Source: Paraburkholderia bryophila
Lineage (GTDB): Bacteria; Pseudomonadota; Gammaproteobacteria; Burkholderiales; Burkholderiaceae
DNA length: 64,000 nucleotides
Direction: 5' to 3'
Assembly: GCF_013409255.1 (NCBI RefSeq)
Contig: NZ_JACCAS010000002.1
Span: 868,001-932,000, forward strand
Below, piece by piece: positions 17,245-25,109 of this stretch (within the stretch, counting starts at the first letter, position 1; each line of letters begins with the position of its first letter). A model generated the notes under the pieces. The model was not told the DNA's origin. It saw only the letters and a program-made list of their open reading frames with translations, and made no database searches. The position numbers and the translations under genes were made by a program.

Positions 17245-18213
17245 CTAGAGCAAGCGATACGCCAATCGCGCGGCAACCCTCGCCGTCCGCTTGTCCTGAT
17301 CGAGCGACGGGTTGTACTCCGCGATATCCGCCGCGCGCAGTTTTCCGGACGCCCGCACGCGCTGCACCATCGCTTCGACCACCGACAACGGCACACCCAG
17401 CGCGGCAGGCGCCGACACGCCGGGCGCGGTGCCCGCCGGCAGCACGTCGAGGTCGATGGTCAGATAGACGTCGTCCGCAGCATCGAGCAAGGTTTGAAGA
17501 TCCTGCAGGCGCTGCGGCAGATGCACGTCCTGCATGTCGACGTCGAGCACGTAGCGCACGCCGAGTTGCTCCGCATGCGCGAACAGCGACGCGGTATTGC
17601 CCAGATCGCTTATGCCAAAGCAGGCGTAGTTAAACGGAACGCCACGTTCGGCGCAGTCGTCGGCGATCTGGTCGAACGGCGTGCCGGAATTCGCCGGACG
17701 CTTCTGGCGCAGATCGAAATGCGCGTCGAAGTTGACGATCAGCAGCTTGCGCGACGCATGAGAGGTAGCGCCTTCGACCGCCTCGCGCTCCTGATGCAAG
17801 CGCAATCCGCTATACGTACCCCACGCGACTTCATGTCCACCGCCGAACACCAGCGGCCGGCCACCACGCGCCAGCACATCGCTAACCACCTGCGCCAATT
17901 CAAGCTGCGCGCCTTCCAGGTCGCCGTCATCGCACACCACGTCACCCGCATCGGCGAGCGATGCCAGCGCCACCTTCGCCGGCAAACCCGCCAGCGCGCG
18001 CCGCAATTCCTTCGGCGCGTGTGCCGCGCCCGTGCGGCCTTGATTGCGGTGCACGCCTTCGTCGGAACCGAAGCCGACGATCACCGGCATCTCGCGATCA
18101 ACCTGCCGAGCGTCGCCGAACGGCACCACCTGGTTGAAAACGCGCCGCGTGTCGCCGGGCTCGCCGTCGTCGGAACGGCCGGCCCACACCTTGTCGTCGA
18201 ATGGAACTCTCAT
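17245..18213 (-). CDS. hutG: Formimidoylglutamase-like ureohydrolase (arginase family)
   Basis: Arginase-family Mn2+ enzymes hydrolyse guanidino or formimino groups; HutG releases formamide from N-formimidoylglutamate. The 322-residue protein carries the full metal set: H127 in [10 protein letters not shown]163/H165/D167 in NFDAHFDLR and D254/D256 in [19 protein letters not shown]. The N-terminal [15 protein letters not shown] segment is typical of HutG rather than SpeB or arginase. Its ATG overlaps the stop of the ABC ATPase gene (ATGA), so it is the last gene of an IclR-regulated transporter operon and not in a hut cluster: no hutU, hutH or hutI is nearby. The real substrate may be an imported guanidino or formimino amino acid rather than the histidine intermediate. 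Confidence 0.82.
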   Translation of the reverse strand: MRVPFDDKVWAGRSDDGEPGDTRRVFNQVVPFGDARQVDREMPVIVGFGSDEGVHRNQGRTGAAHAPKELRRALAGLPAKVALASLADAGDVVCDDGDLEGAQLELAQVVSDVLARGGRPLVFGGGHEVAWGTYSGLRLHQEREAVEGATSHASRKLLIVNFDAHFDLRQKRPANSGTPFDQIADDCAERGVPFNYACFGISDLGNTASLFAHAEQLGVRYVLDVDMQDVHLPQRLQDLQTLLDAADDVYLTIDLDVLPAGTAPGVSAPAALGVPLSVVEAMVQRVRASGKLRAADIAEYNPSLDQDKRTARVAARLAYRLL

Positions 18214-18995
18214 GCGCGCGACAACACCGCCTGCAGGAAAGCCCGCGTACGCGGCTGCGAAGGCGCCGAGAAAATCTCCGCGGGCGGTCCCGCTTCGACG
18301 ATCACGCCGCCGTCCATCACGACCACCACGTCGGCCACTTCCTTGGCGAAACCCATTTCATGTGTGACGACCACCATCGTCATGCCTTCGCTCGCGAGCA
18401 GTTTCATCACTTGCAGCACTTCGCCGACCAGCTCCGGATCGAGCGCCGAAGTCGGCTCGTCAAACAGCATCACACGCGGCTGCATGGCCAGCGCACGCGC
18501 AATCGCCACCCGTTGCTTCTGACCGCCCGACAGACTCGCCGGCATCACGTTCGCCTTGTGCGCGAGCCCGACTTTCTCCAGCAAAGCCATGGCGGCCGCT
18601 TCGGCCTCGGCCTTGCTCGCGCCGCGCAACATGCGCGGCCCCACGGTGATGTTGTGCAGCACCGACAGATGCGGAAACAGATTGAACGACTGAAACACCA
18701 TGCCGACTTCAGTGCGCAGCGCGTTCAGCGAGCGCTCCTTGAGCATTGCGCCCTGCTCGACCAGCCGATGCCCACAGATATCGATCGTGCCGCCTTCAGC
18801 CTGTTCGAGGCCGTTGCAGCAGCGCAAGAAGGTGCTCTTGCCCGAACCGCTCGGCCCGATCACCACGACAACCTGCTGCGGCTGAATATCGAAGTCGATG
18901 CCGTTGAGCACCGTATGCGAGCCGAACGATTTGGTCAGCCCACGAATGCTGACGATAGGACCCGTCTCCTGAGCCACGGTATTCACGGTATTCAT
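18210..18995 (-). CDS. Polar amino acid ABC transporter ATP-binding protein
   Basis: GlnQ/HisP-type ATPase, 261 residues. Walker A is GPSGSGKST (about residue 50), the Q-loop is [10 protein letters not shown], the signature is [15 protein letters not shown], Walker B is [14 protein letters not shown] and the H-loop is VVVTHEMGF. The [19 protein letters not shown] form is typical of the polar amino acid uptake (PAAT) family. Its ATG overlaps the permease stop, and its stop overlaps the hutG-like start, indicating translational coupling. Confidence 0.94.
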   Translation of the reverse strand: MNTVNTVAQETGPIVSIRGLTKSFGSHTVLNGIDFDIQPQQVVVVIGPSGSGKSTFLRCCNGLEQAEGGTIDICGHRLVEQGAMLKERSLNALRTEVGMVFQSFNLFPHLSVLHNITVGPRMLRGASKAEAEAAAMALLEKVGLAHKANVMPASLSGGQKQRVAIARALAMQPRVMLFDEPTSALDPELVGEVLQVMKLLASEGMTMVVVTHEMGFAKEVADVVVVMDGGVIVEAGPPAEIFSAPSQPRTRAFLQAVLSRA

Positions 18996-19660
18996 TGCAC
19001 CATCCCTCCTGCGCGCAGACGGCGCTCGACGCGATGCAGCGCGTAGTTGGTCGCCTGCGTCAACACCAGATAAACCAGCGCGATCGCCAGATACACCTCG
19101 AGCGAGCGGTACGACACGCTGATGATCTTCTGGCCTTCATGCATCAGATCGTCGATCGTCAACAGCGACACCAGCGCCGAGTTCTTGATCAGCGCGATGA
19201 ACTCGTTGCCGAGCGGCGGAATCATCCGCACGATAGCCTGCGGCAAAATGATCGCGCGCATGGCCTGTCCCGACGACATGCCGATCGAGCGCGCGGCTTC
19301 CATCTGCCCGCGATCCACCGACTGAATCGCGCCGCGCACGATCTCCGACACATAGGCCGCCGAATACAACCCGAGCCCGAGCATGCCGCAAACAAACGCC
19401 GGCAGCAGAATGCCGAACTGCGGCAAGCCGAAGAACAGCAGGAACAGTTGCACGAGCAACGGCGTGCCGCGAAAGAACGTCAGATACGCGGTGCAAAACC
19501 CGTACACGACGCGCCGCTGCGGCGTGAGCCGGCCGATACCGATCAACAGACCCAGCACGCAGCTCAGCGCGAGCGCGGCGGCGGTGACTTCCACCGTGAC
19601 CAGCGCGCCATGCATGATGTCTGGCCAGCCGGCAATCACCGGCGAAAAATCGAGTGCCAT
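18992..19660 (-). CDS. Polar amino acid ABC transporter permease
   Basis: Inner-membrane subunit of 222 residues with about five helices and the His/Glu/Gln/Arg/opine permease (HEQRO) signature: [20 protein letters not shown] near residue 60 and the EAA loop [20 protein letters not shown] near residue 140. Only one permease gene is present, so the transporter is probably a homodimer in the membrane. It follows the binding-protein gene by 17 bases and overlaps the ATPase gene. Confidence 0.93.
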   Translation of the reverse strand: MALDFSPVIAGWPDIMHGALVTVEVTAAALALSCVLGLLIGIGRLTPQRRVVYGFCTAYLTFFRGTPLLVQLFLLFFGLPQFGILLPAFVCGMLGLGLYSAAYVSEIVRGAIQSVDRGQMEAARSIGMSSGQAMRAIILPQAIVRMIPPLGNEFIALIKNSALVSLLTIDDLMHEGQKIISVSYRSLEVYLAIALVYLVLTQATNYALHRVERRLRAGGMVQ

Positions 19661-19677
19661 TTTATTTACTCAGCCGT

Positions 19678-20433
19678 TTATTGCGCGCTCGCGCCGAACC
19701 ACTTCTTGACGATCGCCGCATAGGTGCCGTCGGCCTTGATCTTCGCCAGCGCGGTGTTGAACGCGGTCTTCAGCTCCGGCTCGTCCTTGCGCACGGCAAT
19801 GCCGTAGGCTTCCGTGGTCAGTTGCTTGTCGAGCACGCGGAAACCGCCGCGCGTCTTCGCGAACTGATACGCGGCCGGCTTGCCGGTCACGGCGGCGTCG
19901 GCGCGGCCAATGCCCACGAGGTCGAACATTTCCTGATTCTTTTCGACTTCGACGCGATTGATCTGCGGGTAGTTGTCGCGCAGGAAGTTCACCGACTTCG
20001 TGCCCACCTGGACCGACACTTTCTTACCGTTCAGATCGGCCACGGATTTAACCGGCGAATCGTTTTTCACCAGCGCGACGAGGCCGCCCGCGTAGTACGA
20101 ATCGGTGAAGTCGACCACTTTCGCGCGTTCGTCGGTGATATAGATGCCGGAAATCGCCGCGTCGAAGCGGTGCGCGATCAGGCCGGGAATCAGCCCTTTA
20201 AAGTCGATGTCGGTCCATTGCACGCGCTTGCCCATGGCCTTGGCGAGTGCGTTCATGACGTCGACGTCGAAGCCGGTGCGCGCACCGTTCTCGGTGAATT
20301 CCATCGGCGGGAAGGTGGCGTCGGTGGCAACGTTCAGCACGTCCGCCGATTGGGCCGACGCGGCGCCGGAGAAGCCCGCAAAAGTCACGGCAACCGTGAC
20401 ACAGGCGAGGGACAGCAGTCGTTGCAGTTTCAT
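19678..20433 (-). CDS. Polar amino acid ABC transporter substrate-binding protein
   Basis: Periplasmic binding protein of 251 residues. The start at ATG 20433 is supported by AGGAG eight bases upstream and gives a Sec signal, MKLQRLLSLACVTVAVTFAG, cut after SAQS-type Ala sites near residue 27. The SBP family 3 signature is clear: LNVATDATFPPMEF, GFDVDVMNALAK, and DAAISGIYITDERAKVVDFT. The TDER-R-VDF form is shared by amino acid binders of the HisJ/ArtI class. Gene order is iclR, this gene, permease, ATPase, hutG-like, so the ligand is presumably the substrate of the ureohydrolase or a related amino acid. Confidence 0.92.
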   Translation of the reverse strand: MKLQRLLSLACVTVAVTFAGFSGAASAQSADVLNVATDATFPPMEFTENGARTGFDVDVMNALAKAMGKRVQWTDIDFKGLIPGLIAHRFDAAISGIYITDERAKVVDFTDSYYAGGLVALVKNDSPVKSVADLNGKKVSVQVGTKSVNFLRDNYPQINRVEVEKNQEMFDLVGIGRADAAVTGKPAAYQFAKTRGGFRVLDKQLTTEAYGIAVRKDEPELKTAFNTALAKIKADGTYAAIVKKWFGASAQ

Positions 20434-20516
20434 GGGGTAGGCTCCTTGTGGTCCATCAAGTTCTTCAGTTCGTTCGGAATCCGGATCGAGATGCAGCCGC
20501 GAACGGCATGAAGCGA

Positions 20517-21266
20517 TCAATCGGTTTGCATGTGCTCGGAAATGGCGCGGGCCGTACGTAGCGTCCCGTCGATGAATTGGCTTTCGCGACCCGTAGCGCG
20601 CGTGGACGGCGCCATCAAGGTGATCGACGCGCTGCTACCCACGCCGCGTCCGCTGCGATGAAAGATCGGGGCGCTCACGCCCCACACGCCGGGATCGACT
20701 TCGCTGTCGCTGACCGCGTAGCCCTGGGCGCGAATCTGTTCGAGTTCGGCTTCGATCGCGGCACGGCCGGCGGGGTCGTTGTCGAACGCGCTATCGAGTA
20801 TTTCGTTGCGCGCTTTGTCGGCCATGAAGGCCAGCAGCGATTTCGCCGACGCGCCCGCTTTGAGCGGCACGGCGCGGCCTTTTTCGAACGAGCAGCGCAG
20901 CGAATGCTGACTGTCGACCATTTCGAGGCACATCACCTGATGTTTGACGGCAACCACCAGCCCAATGCTTTCCTGCGACGCGCGCGCCAGTTGCTGCATC
21001 TCGCTACGGCTCGCTTCCACGAGCAGCGAATTCACGTCGAAGCCGAGCGCGAGTTGCAGGCTGATCGGACCGGGCGCGTAATGCCCCGCGTTTTCCGCGA
21101 CGAAACCCCAGCGCTTGAGCAGCGCGATCTGCCGGTACAAAGTGCTTTGCGCGAGGCCGGTTACGGCCAGCAAATCTTTGACCGACATGGCTTTGCCATG
21201 ACTGGCGAGCGCCGCCAGCACCAGCAAAACCCGTTCTGCACCTGTCACATTCTGTTCCGCGTTCAC
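20517..21266 (-). CDS. IclR-family transcriptional regulator
   Basis: Winged-helix N-terminus plus GAF-like effector domain, about 249 residues. The DNA-binding part is VTGAERVLLVLAALASHG then VKDLLAVTGLAQSTLYRQIA; the effector part includes SQESIGLVVAVKHQVMCLEMV and the family's GASAKSLLAF and GYAVSDSEVDPGVWGVSAPI segments. GTG 21266 is chosen over an in-frame TTG at 21287 because the family normally starts close to the first helix; neither has a strong ribosome site. It is the first gene of the transporter operon, 84 bases before the binding-protein start, and a 19-bp palindrome upstream is a likely site for its own control. Unlike many IclR genes it is co-oriented with its targets. Confidence 0.9.
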   Translation of the reverse strand: MNAEQNVTGAERVLLVLAALASHGKAMSVKDLLAVTGLAQSTLYRQIALLKRWGFVAENAGHYAPGPISLQLALGFDVNSLLVEASRSEMQQLARASQESIGLVVAVKHQVMCLEMVDSQHSLRCSFEKGRAVPLKAGASAKSLLAFMADKARNEILDSAFDNDPAGRAAIEAELEQIRAQGYAVSDSEVDPGVWGVSAPIFHRSGRGVGSSASITLMAPSTRATGRESQFIDGTLRTARAISEHMQTD

Positions 21267-21332
21267 GTCGACACCACCCGCAATCAATCACGGAACCAGA
21301 ATGCCAGAACGTTCTCGGATTTCAAAAATGGG

Positions 21333-21351
21333 ATTCCCATTGAATGGGAAT
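21333..21351. promoter_or_regulatory. IclR operator candidate
   Basis: ATTCCCATT-G-AATGGGAAT, a perfect 9+9 palindrome with a 1-base spacer, lies about 67 bases upstream of the iclR start. IclR proteins bind such AT-rich palindromes of similar size. The TGGGATTCCC beginning also forms a nested smaller palindrome. Confidence 0.7.
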
Positions 21352-21389
21352 GAGGGGCAAGGGATTTCCCCGAGTGGGCGAAATTGAGC

Positions 21390-21413
21390 GTGCCGCGGCG
21401 AAATGCGCGGCAC
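21390..21413 (-). terminator. Possible terminator of the transglutaminase operon
   Basis: GTGCCGCG (21390-21397) and CGCGGCAC (21406-21413) form a GC-rich 8-bp stem about 85 bases past the transglutaminase stop. There is no clear T-run, so the call rests on position and stem strength. Confidence 0.4.
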
Positions 21414-21497
21414 GTGGAGACGATTCGTCTGACAGAAAACGGCTTAAATGCAGTGGTAAAACGGGAAGCGCTTAAGCGAAAGCACTACAGCGGCACA

Positions 21498-22388
21498 CTA
21501 CAGCGCGAGCACCGTCACACCCACTTCCACGCGATGCGCGCCGCCGCCGAGAATCATCCCGCGCAGCAACGACACGTCGCTGTAATCGCGGCCAATGGCG
21601 AGCGTCACGTGATCCATATCGGCCAGCACGTCGTTGGTCGGATCGAGGTCGATCCAGCCGCTGCCGGGGCAATGCACCGACACCCACGCATGCGACGCAT
21701 CCGCGCCGATCAAACGCGGCTGCCCGGGCGGCGGGTCGTTGCGCAGATAGCCGCTCACGTAACGCGCCGGCAAACCGAGCGAACGCAAACAGCCGATCAT
21801 CACCTGCGCGAAGTCCTGACACACGCCGCTCTTCAATTCGAACGCGCGTTCGGCCGGCGTATCGAACATCGTCGCCGAGGGCTTGTAATCGAAGTCTTCG
21901 TGAATGCGATGCATCAGGTCGATCGCGCCCTCGGCGATCGGCATGCCGGGCGGAAAGCTCGGCAATGCGTACGCTCGCAGCGACGGCCGCGGCACGATAT
22001 TCGGCGACGCGAAACAGAACTCCACCTCAGGCCGGAACTGGCCGCCGACGCGAAACCGCAGCCTATTCGCCACCTCGTCCCAGGCGGGCGTGGTGTCCGG
22101 GTCGAGATCGGTCCAGCGCGGCGTCAGCGCCACCGTGGTTTCGCTGACGAGTTGCAGGCGTTCGTGCGGCGCGTCGAGCGCGAAATACAGCACGTCGTTG
22201 CCGAACGCGTCGAGACGGCTATTCAGATACGACGGTTCCGGTTCGATCTTTTCGCTGTGCGACACCACGCGCTGCCACGCGCACGCGATCGGCCGGATCG
22301 TCGCGAGATGCTGGGCGGTCTCCACGTACGTGGAATAGTGGTACGTGGTGCGATGCGAGACGGACAGCACGGTCGGTGCGTTCTTCAT
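21498..22388 (-). CDS. Transglutaminase-like cysteine peptidase family protein
   Basis: A 296-residue protein with the bacterial transglutaminase N-terminal beta domain (SVSHRTTYHYSTYVETAQH) and the catalytic core: Cys in SGVCQDFAQVMIGCLRSLG (about residue 188), His in ADASHAWVSVHCP and Asp in GWIDLDPTND. No signal peptide. The ATG at 22388 overlaps the stop of the ATP-grasp gene (ATGA), so it is preferred over GTG 22394. It is the third gene of a unit with a transglutaminase-DUF2126 protein and an ATP-grasp/alpha-E protein. Such proteins are predicted to be peptidases or amide-forming or -breaking enzymes that act with the amidoligases; the substrate is unknown. Confidence 0.92.
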   Translation of the reverse strand: MKNAPTVLSVSHRTTYHYSTYVETAQHLATIRPIACAWQRVVSHSEKIEPEPSYLNSRLDAFGNDVLYFALDAPHERLQLVSETTVALTPRWTDLDPDTTPAWDEVANRLRFRVGGQFRPEVEFCFASPNIVPRPSLRAYALPSFPPGMPIAEGAIDLMHRIHEDFDYKPSATMFDTPAERAFELKSGVCQDFAQVMIGCLRSLGLPARYVSGYLRNDPPPGQPRLIGADASHAWVSVHCPGSGWIDLDPTNDVLADMDHVTLAIGRDYSDVSLLRGMILGGGAHRVEVGVTVLAL

Positions 22389-25078
22389 GACCACACCTGC
22401 GAGGCGACGGTGCTCGCGTGACTGAAGTAACGCGCGCTGATTTCATGGGCCGCGGCGCCGACAAAGCCGCCGATCTGATCGCACACCGCAATGAGGTCGC
22501 TATGCACGCCGTTTTCGTCGACGGCGCACAGCGCTTCGAGCGACGGCAACGACACGGCGGGCGGCATCAATTCCGCGAATGGACGATGCCGCACGCTGCC
22601 CGCCGCGACGGCGATCTCATCGAGCTTTTTACGCAGACGCGCGTAGACGCCGTAGATGCCGCGCGGATTGGTCGGCTCGCTGACCAGCAGATCGAGCAAG
22701 GCCGGCACTTCGAAACGGCCGGGATACAGCGAGCGATACGTCAGCGTGCTGTCGAACAGTTGCAGCAGCAGATCGAAGCCGGCGGGCGTGGCGAGCTGGC
22801 CGTTATCGGCGACCACGCGCAGGAACGAGGTCATCGCCGAAACGCGCTCGATATGGCGGCCGACGAACAGCAAACGCCAGGCTTCGTCGCGCGTCATGCG
22901 GTCGCCTTGTGCGCCGCTGATGGCCGACAACTGTACCGACAGACGTTCGAGCGCGGTCATCAACGTGACGCGGTCGTAGCGATCGAGGCGATCGGCGCGG
23001 CCGTTCGCGCTCATCGCGCCGCCGTTGCGACTGCCGTTGCTCTGGGTTTGCGATTCACCCGCGCTCTGCGACTGCGACTGCATCGAGGTCTGCGCCTGCG
23101 CCGGCCCCGGCATCAACGTCTGCAACGCATCGCGGAAGTCATTGCGCGCGGCGAGAATCGTGCGCCAGTGATCGTTCGACAGCCGCCCCCGCACTTCGCC
23201 ATTCGAGCGCGCCTGGCGAGCCAGATTCTGGCCGACGCTCGCCACTCCGGTGCTCTCGCTCAGATTCGCGACCAGCGCGCGTTCGAACGCCTGCGGCGAA
23301 TGCGGCGAAGCCATGTCGCCGGCCTGAACGAGCCCACAGTGCAGCGCGAGTTCGACCAGGGTCGGAAACATCGCGTCGGCGTCGTTGCCTTCCAGCGAGC
23401 CGAGAATCAGCCGCAACAGCCGCACGTTGTTTTCAACCCGCTCGCCATAGCGTCCGGCCCAGAACAGATTCTCCGCCGCACGGCTCGACACGGTGCGATG
23501 CTTGCGCGCGAGATCGGCGGGTTGCATCGGCGAAGGCAGCAGCGTGAACGTCGAGGTCGGCTGGCTCGACAGCACCCAGGTATCGACGCTACTGCCGCCG
23601 TACTGCATCGACACGGTCGTCTGGCGTTCGGCGGCCATGCGCGTGAAGCCGCCCGGCATTACATGCCAGCCGCCGTTGACGTCGGCGATCGCATAGACGC
23701 GCAGCACCGAAGGACGGCGGCCAATCGTGCCGTCCTCGTAACGCGGCGTGCTGGAAAACCGCTGCGCCTGCTGGATCGTGTAAGTGTCGGGCATCGCTTC
23801 GATGCGCGCGCGCCACGAGGACAGTTTCTGCCTGCCCTGCTCGATGCCCGGCGGCGCATCGCGCGCGCCGACCGGCCACGTCGGCACGATAAACGCCTCG
23901 TCGAGCCGCGAGAAGGCGTGCTCGCGCGCCGCCTTCTCGCCGCACCACCAGGTCGGCACGCTCGGCAGCAGCAGGTCTTCGTCGAGCAAAACTTCGGCGA
24001 TACCCGGCAGAAAACCGTGCAGCGCCGGCGACTCGACAAAGCCCGAGCCCGGCACGTTCGAGACGATCACATTGCCCGCGCGCATCACCTGCAACAGACC
24101 CGGCACACCGATGCTCGAATCGGCGCGCAGTTCGACCGGATCGCAGAACGCGTCGTCGAGACGGCGCAGCACCACGTGCACCCGTTCGAGACCGCCGAGG
24201 GTTTTCAGATACAGCTTGTCGTCGCGCACGGTCAGGTCTTTCCCCTCGACCAGCGTGACGCCCAGATAGCGCGCCAGAAACACGTGCTCGAAATAGGTTT
24301 CGCTGAACGGTCCCGGCGTGAGCAACGCGATATGCGCCGAGGTTTCGGCGCCTTCGCTGTCGTGCAGCATGGTCGCCTGCGCGGCCTGCACGAGGGTCGC
24401 GATGAGTTGCGAATAGGTCGGCGCGAGGCGGCTCACCCGCATCGTGCGGAACGGGTCGGCGAACAGCGTCGACACGATCAGCCGGTTTTCGAGCGCATAG
24501 CCAAGGCCGGACGGCGCCTCGGTGCGATGCGCCATCACGGTCCAATCGCCGCCGGGCGTGCGCGCCAGATCGACCGCGACCACCTGCAGATATTGGCCGC
24601 CAGGCGGCGTATAGCCCTTCACCGAACGCAGATAGCCCGGATGCCCGAACACCAGCGCGGGCGGCAGCTGCCCACGCTCGAGCAAGGTCTGCGGCCCATA
24701 AATATCCGCGACGATCGCATTGAGCAGATGCGCGCGCTGCGTCACGCCCTGCTCGATATGCGTCCACTCTTCTTCGCTGATCAGGAACGGCAGCAGGTCG
24801 AGCGCCCAGGGCCGGGACTCGCCGTTATCCGCGTAGACGTTGTAGCTGATGTCGTTGTCGCGGATCTGCTGCGCAATCGACGCGCGATGATCGTCCAGCC
24901 GCCCAATGCCGTCTTCGCCGAGCCGCTCGAAGAACAGCCGCCACGGTTCGCGCAGGGCGCCCGAGGCGTCGCGTAACTCGTCCCAATGTCCCTCGTAAGC
25001 CGGCAGCAGGCGCAACAAGGACGAAGCGTCCGCGCGCGCCGCGGACGTTTCGAAGGGAAAAGTCGATTGAAAGGCCAA
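22385..25078 (-). CDS. Fused circularly permuted ATP-grasp and alpha-E domain protein
   Basis: An 897-residue fusion. Residues about 70-490 are the circularly permuted ATP-grasp (DUF404/DUF407) region, with ENRLIVSTLFADPFRTMRVS, LLTPGPFSETYFEHVFLARY and NVPGSGFVESPALHGFLPGI. From about residue 540 the alpha-E domain (DUF403) begins with SSRAAENLFWAGRYGERVEN. In many bacteria these two are separate adjacent genes. The alpha-E part is interrupted around residues 670-700 by a Gln/Ser/Gly-rich low-complexity insert. ATP-grasp enzymes of this class are predicted to ligate amino acids or peptides. The start is TTG 25078; no ATG lies upstream in frame before a stop and no ribosome site is clear. It is 31 bases after the DUF2126 gene and overlaps the transglutaminase gene. 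Confidence 0.9.
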   Translation of the reverse strand: MAFQSTFPFETSAARADASSLLRLLPAYEGHWDELRDASGALREPWRLFFERLGEDGIGRLDDHRASIAQQIRDNDISYNVYADNGESRPWALDLLPFLISEEEWTHIEQGVTQRAHLLNAIVADIYGPQTLLERGQLPPALVFGHPGYLRSVKGYTPPGGQYLQVVAVDLARTPGGDWTVMAHRTEAPSGLGYALENRLIVSTLFADPFRTMRVSRLAPTYSQLIATLVQAAQATMLHDSEGAETSAHIALLTPGPFSETYFEHVFLARYLGVTLVEGKDLTVRDDKLYLKTLGGLERVHVVLRRLDDAFCDPVELRADSSIGVPGLLQVMRAGNVIVSNVPGSGFVESPALHGFLPGIAEVLLDEDLLLPSVPTWWCGEKAAREHAFSRLDEAFIVPTWPVGARDAPPGIEQGRQKLSSWRARIEAMPDTYTIQQAQRFSSTPRYEDGTIGRRPSVLRVYAIADVNGGWHVMPGGFTRMAAERQTTVSMQYGGSSVDTWVLSSQPTSTFTLLPSPMQPADLARKHRTVSSRAAENLFWAGRYGERVENNVRLLRLILGSLEGNDADAMFPTLVELALHCGLVQAGDMASPHSPQAFERALVANLSESTGVASVGQNLARQARSNGEVRGRLSNDHWRTILAARNDFRDALQTLMPGPAQAQTSMQSQSQSAGESQTQSNGSRNGGAMSANGRADRLDRYDRVTLMTALERLSVQLSAISGAQGDRMTRDEAWRLLFVGRHIERVSAMTSFLRVVADNGQLATPAGFDLLLQLFDSTLTYRSLYPGRFEVPALLDLLVSEPTNPRGIYGVYARLRKKLDEIAVAAGSVRHRPFAELMPPAVSLPSLEALCAVDENGVHSDLIAVCDQIGGFVGAAAHEISARYFSHASTVASQVWS

Positions 25079-25109
25079 GGTCGTATCGTTTTAAGAGTGT
25101 GTTGCGTGG

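Noticed and set aside
22418..24976. 852-codon plus-strand frame opposite the ATP-grasp gene
   Set aside because: Mirror frame of a GC-rich gene; the minus strand carries clear family motifs and the plus translation is a His/Arg/Gln-rich shadow.
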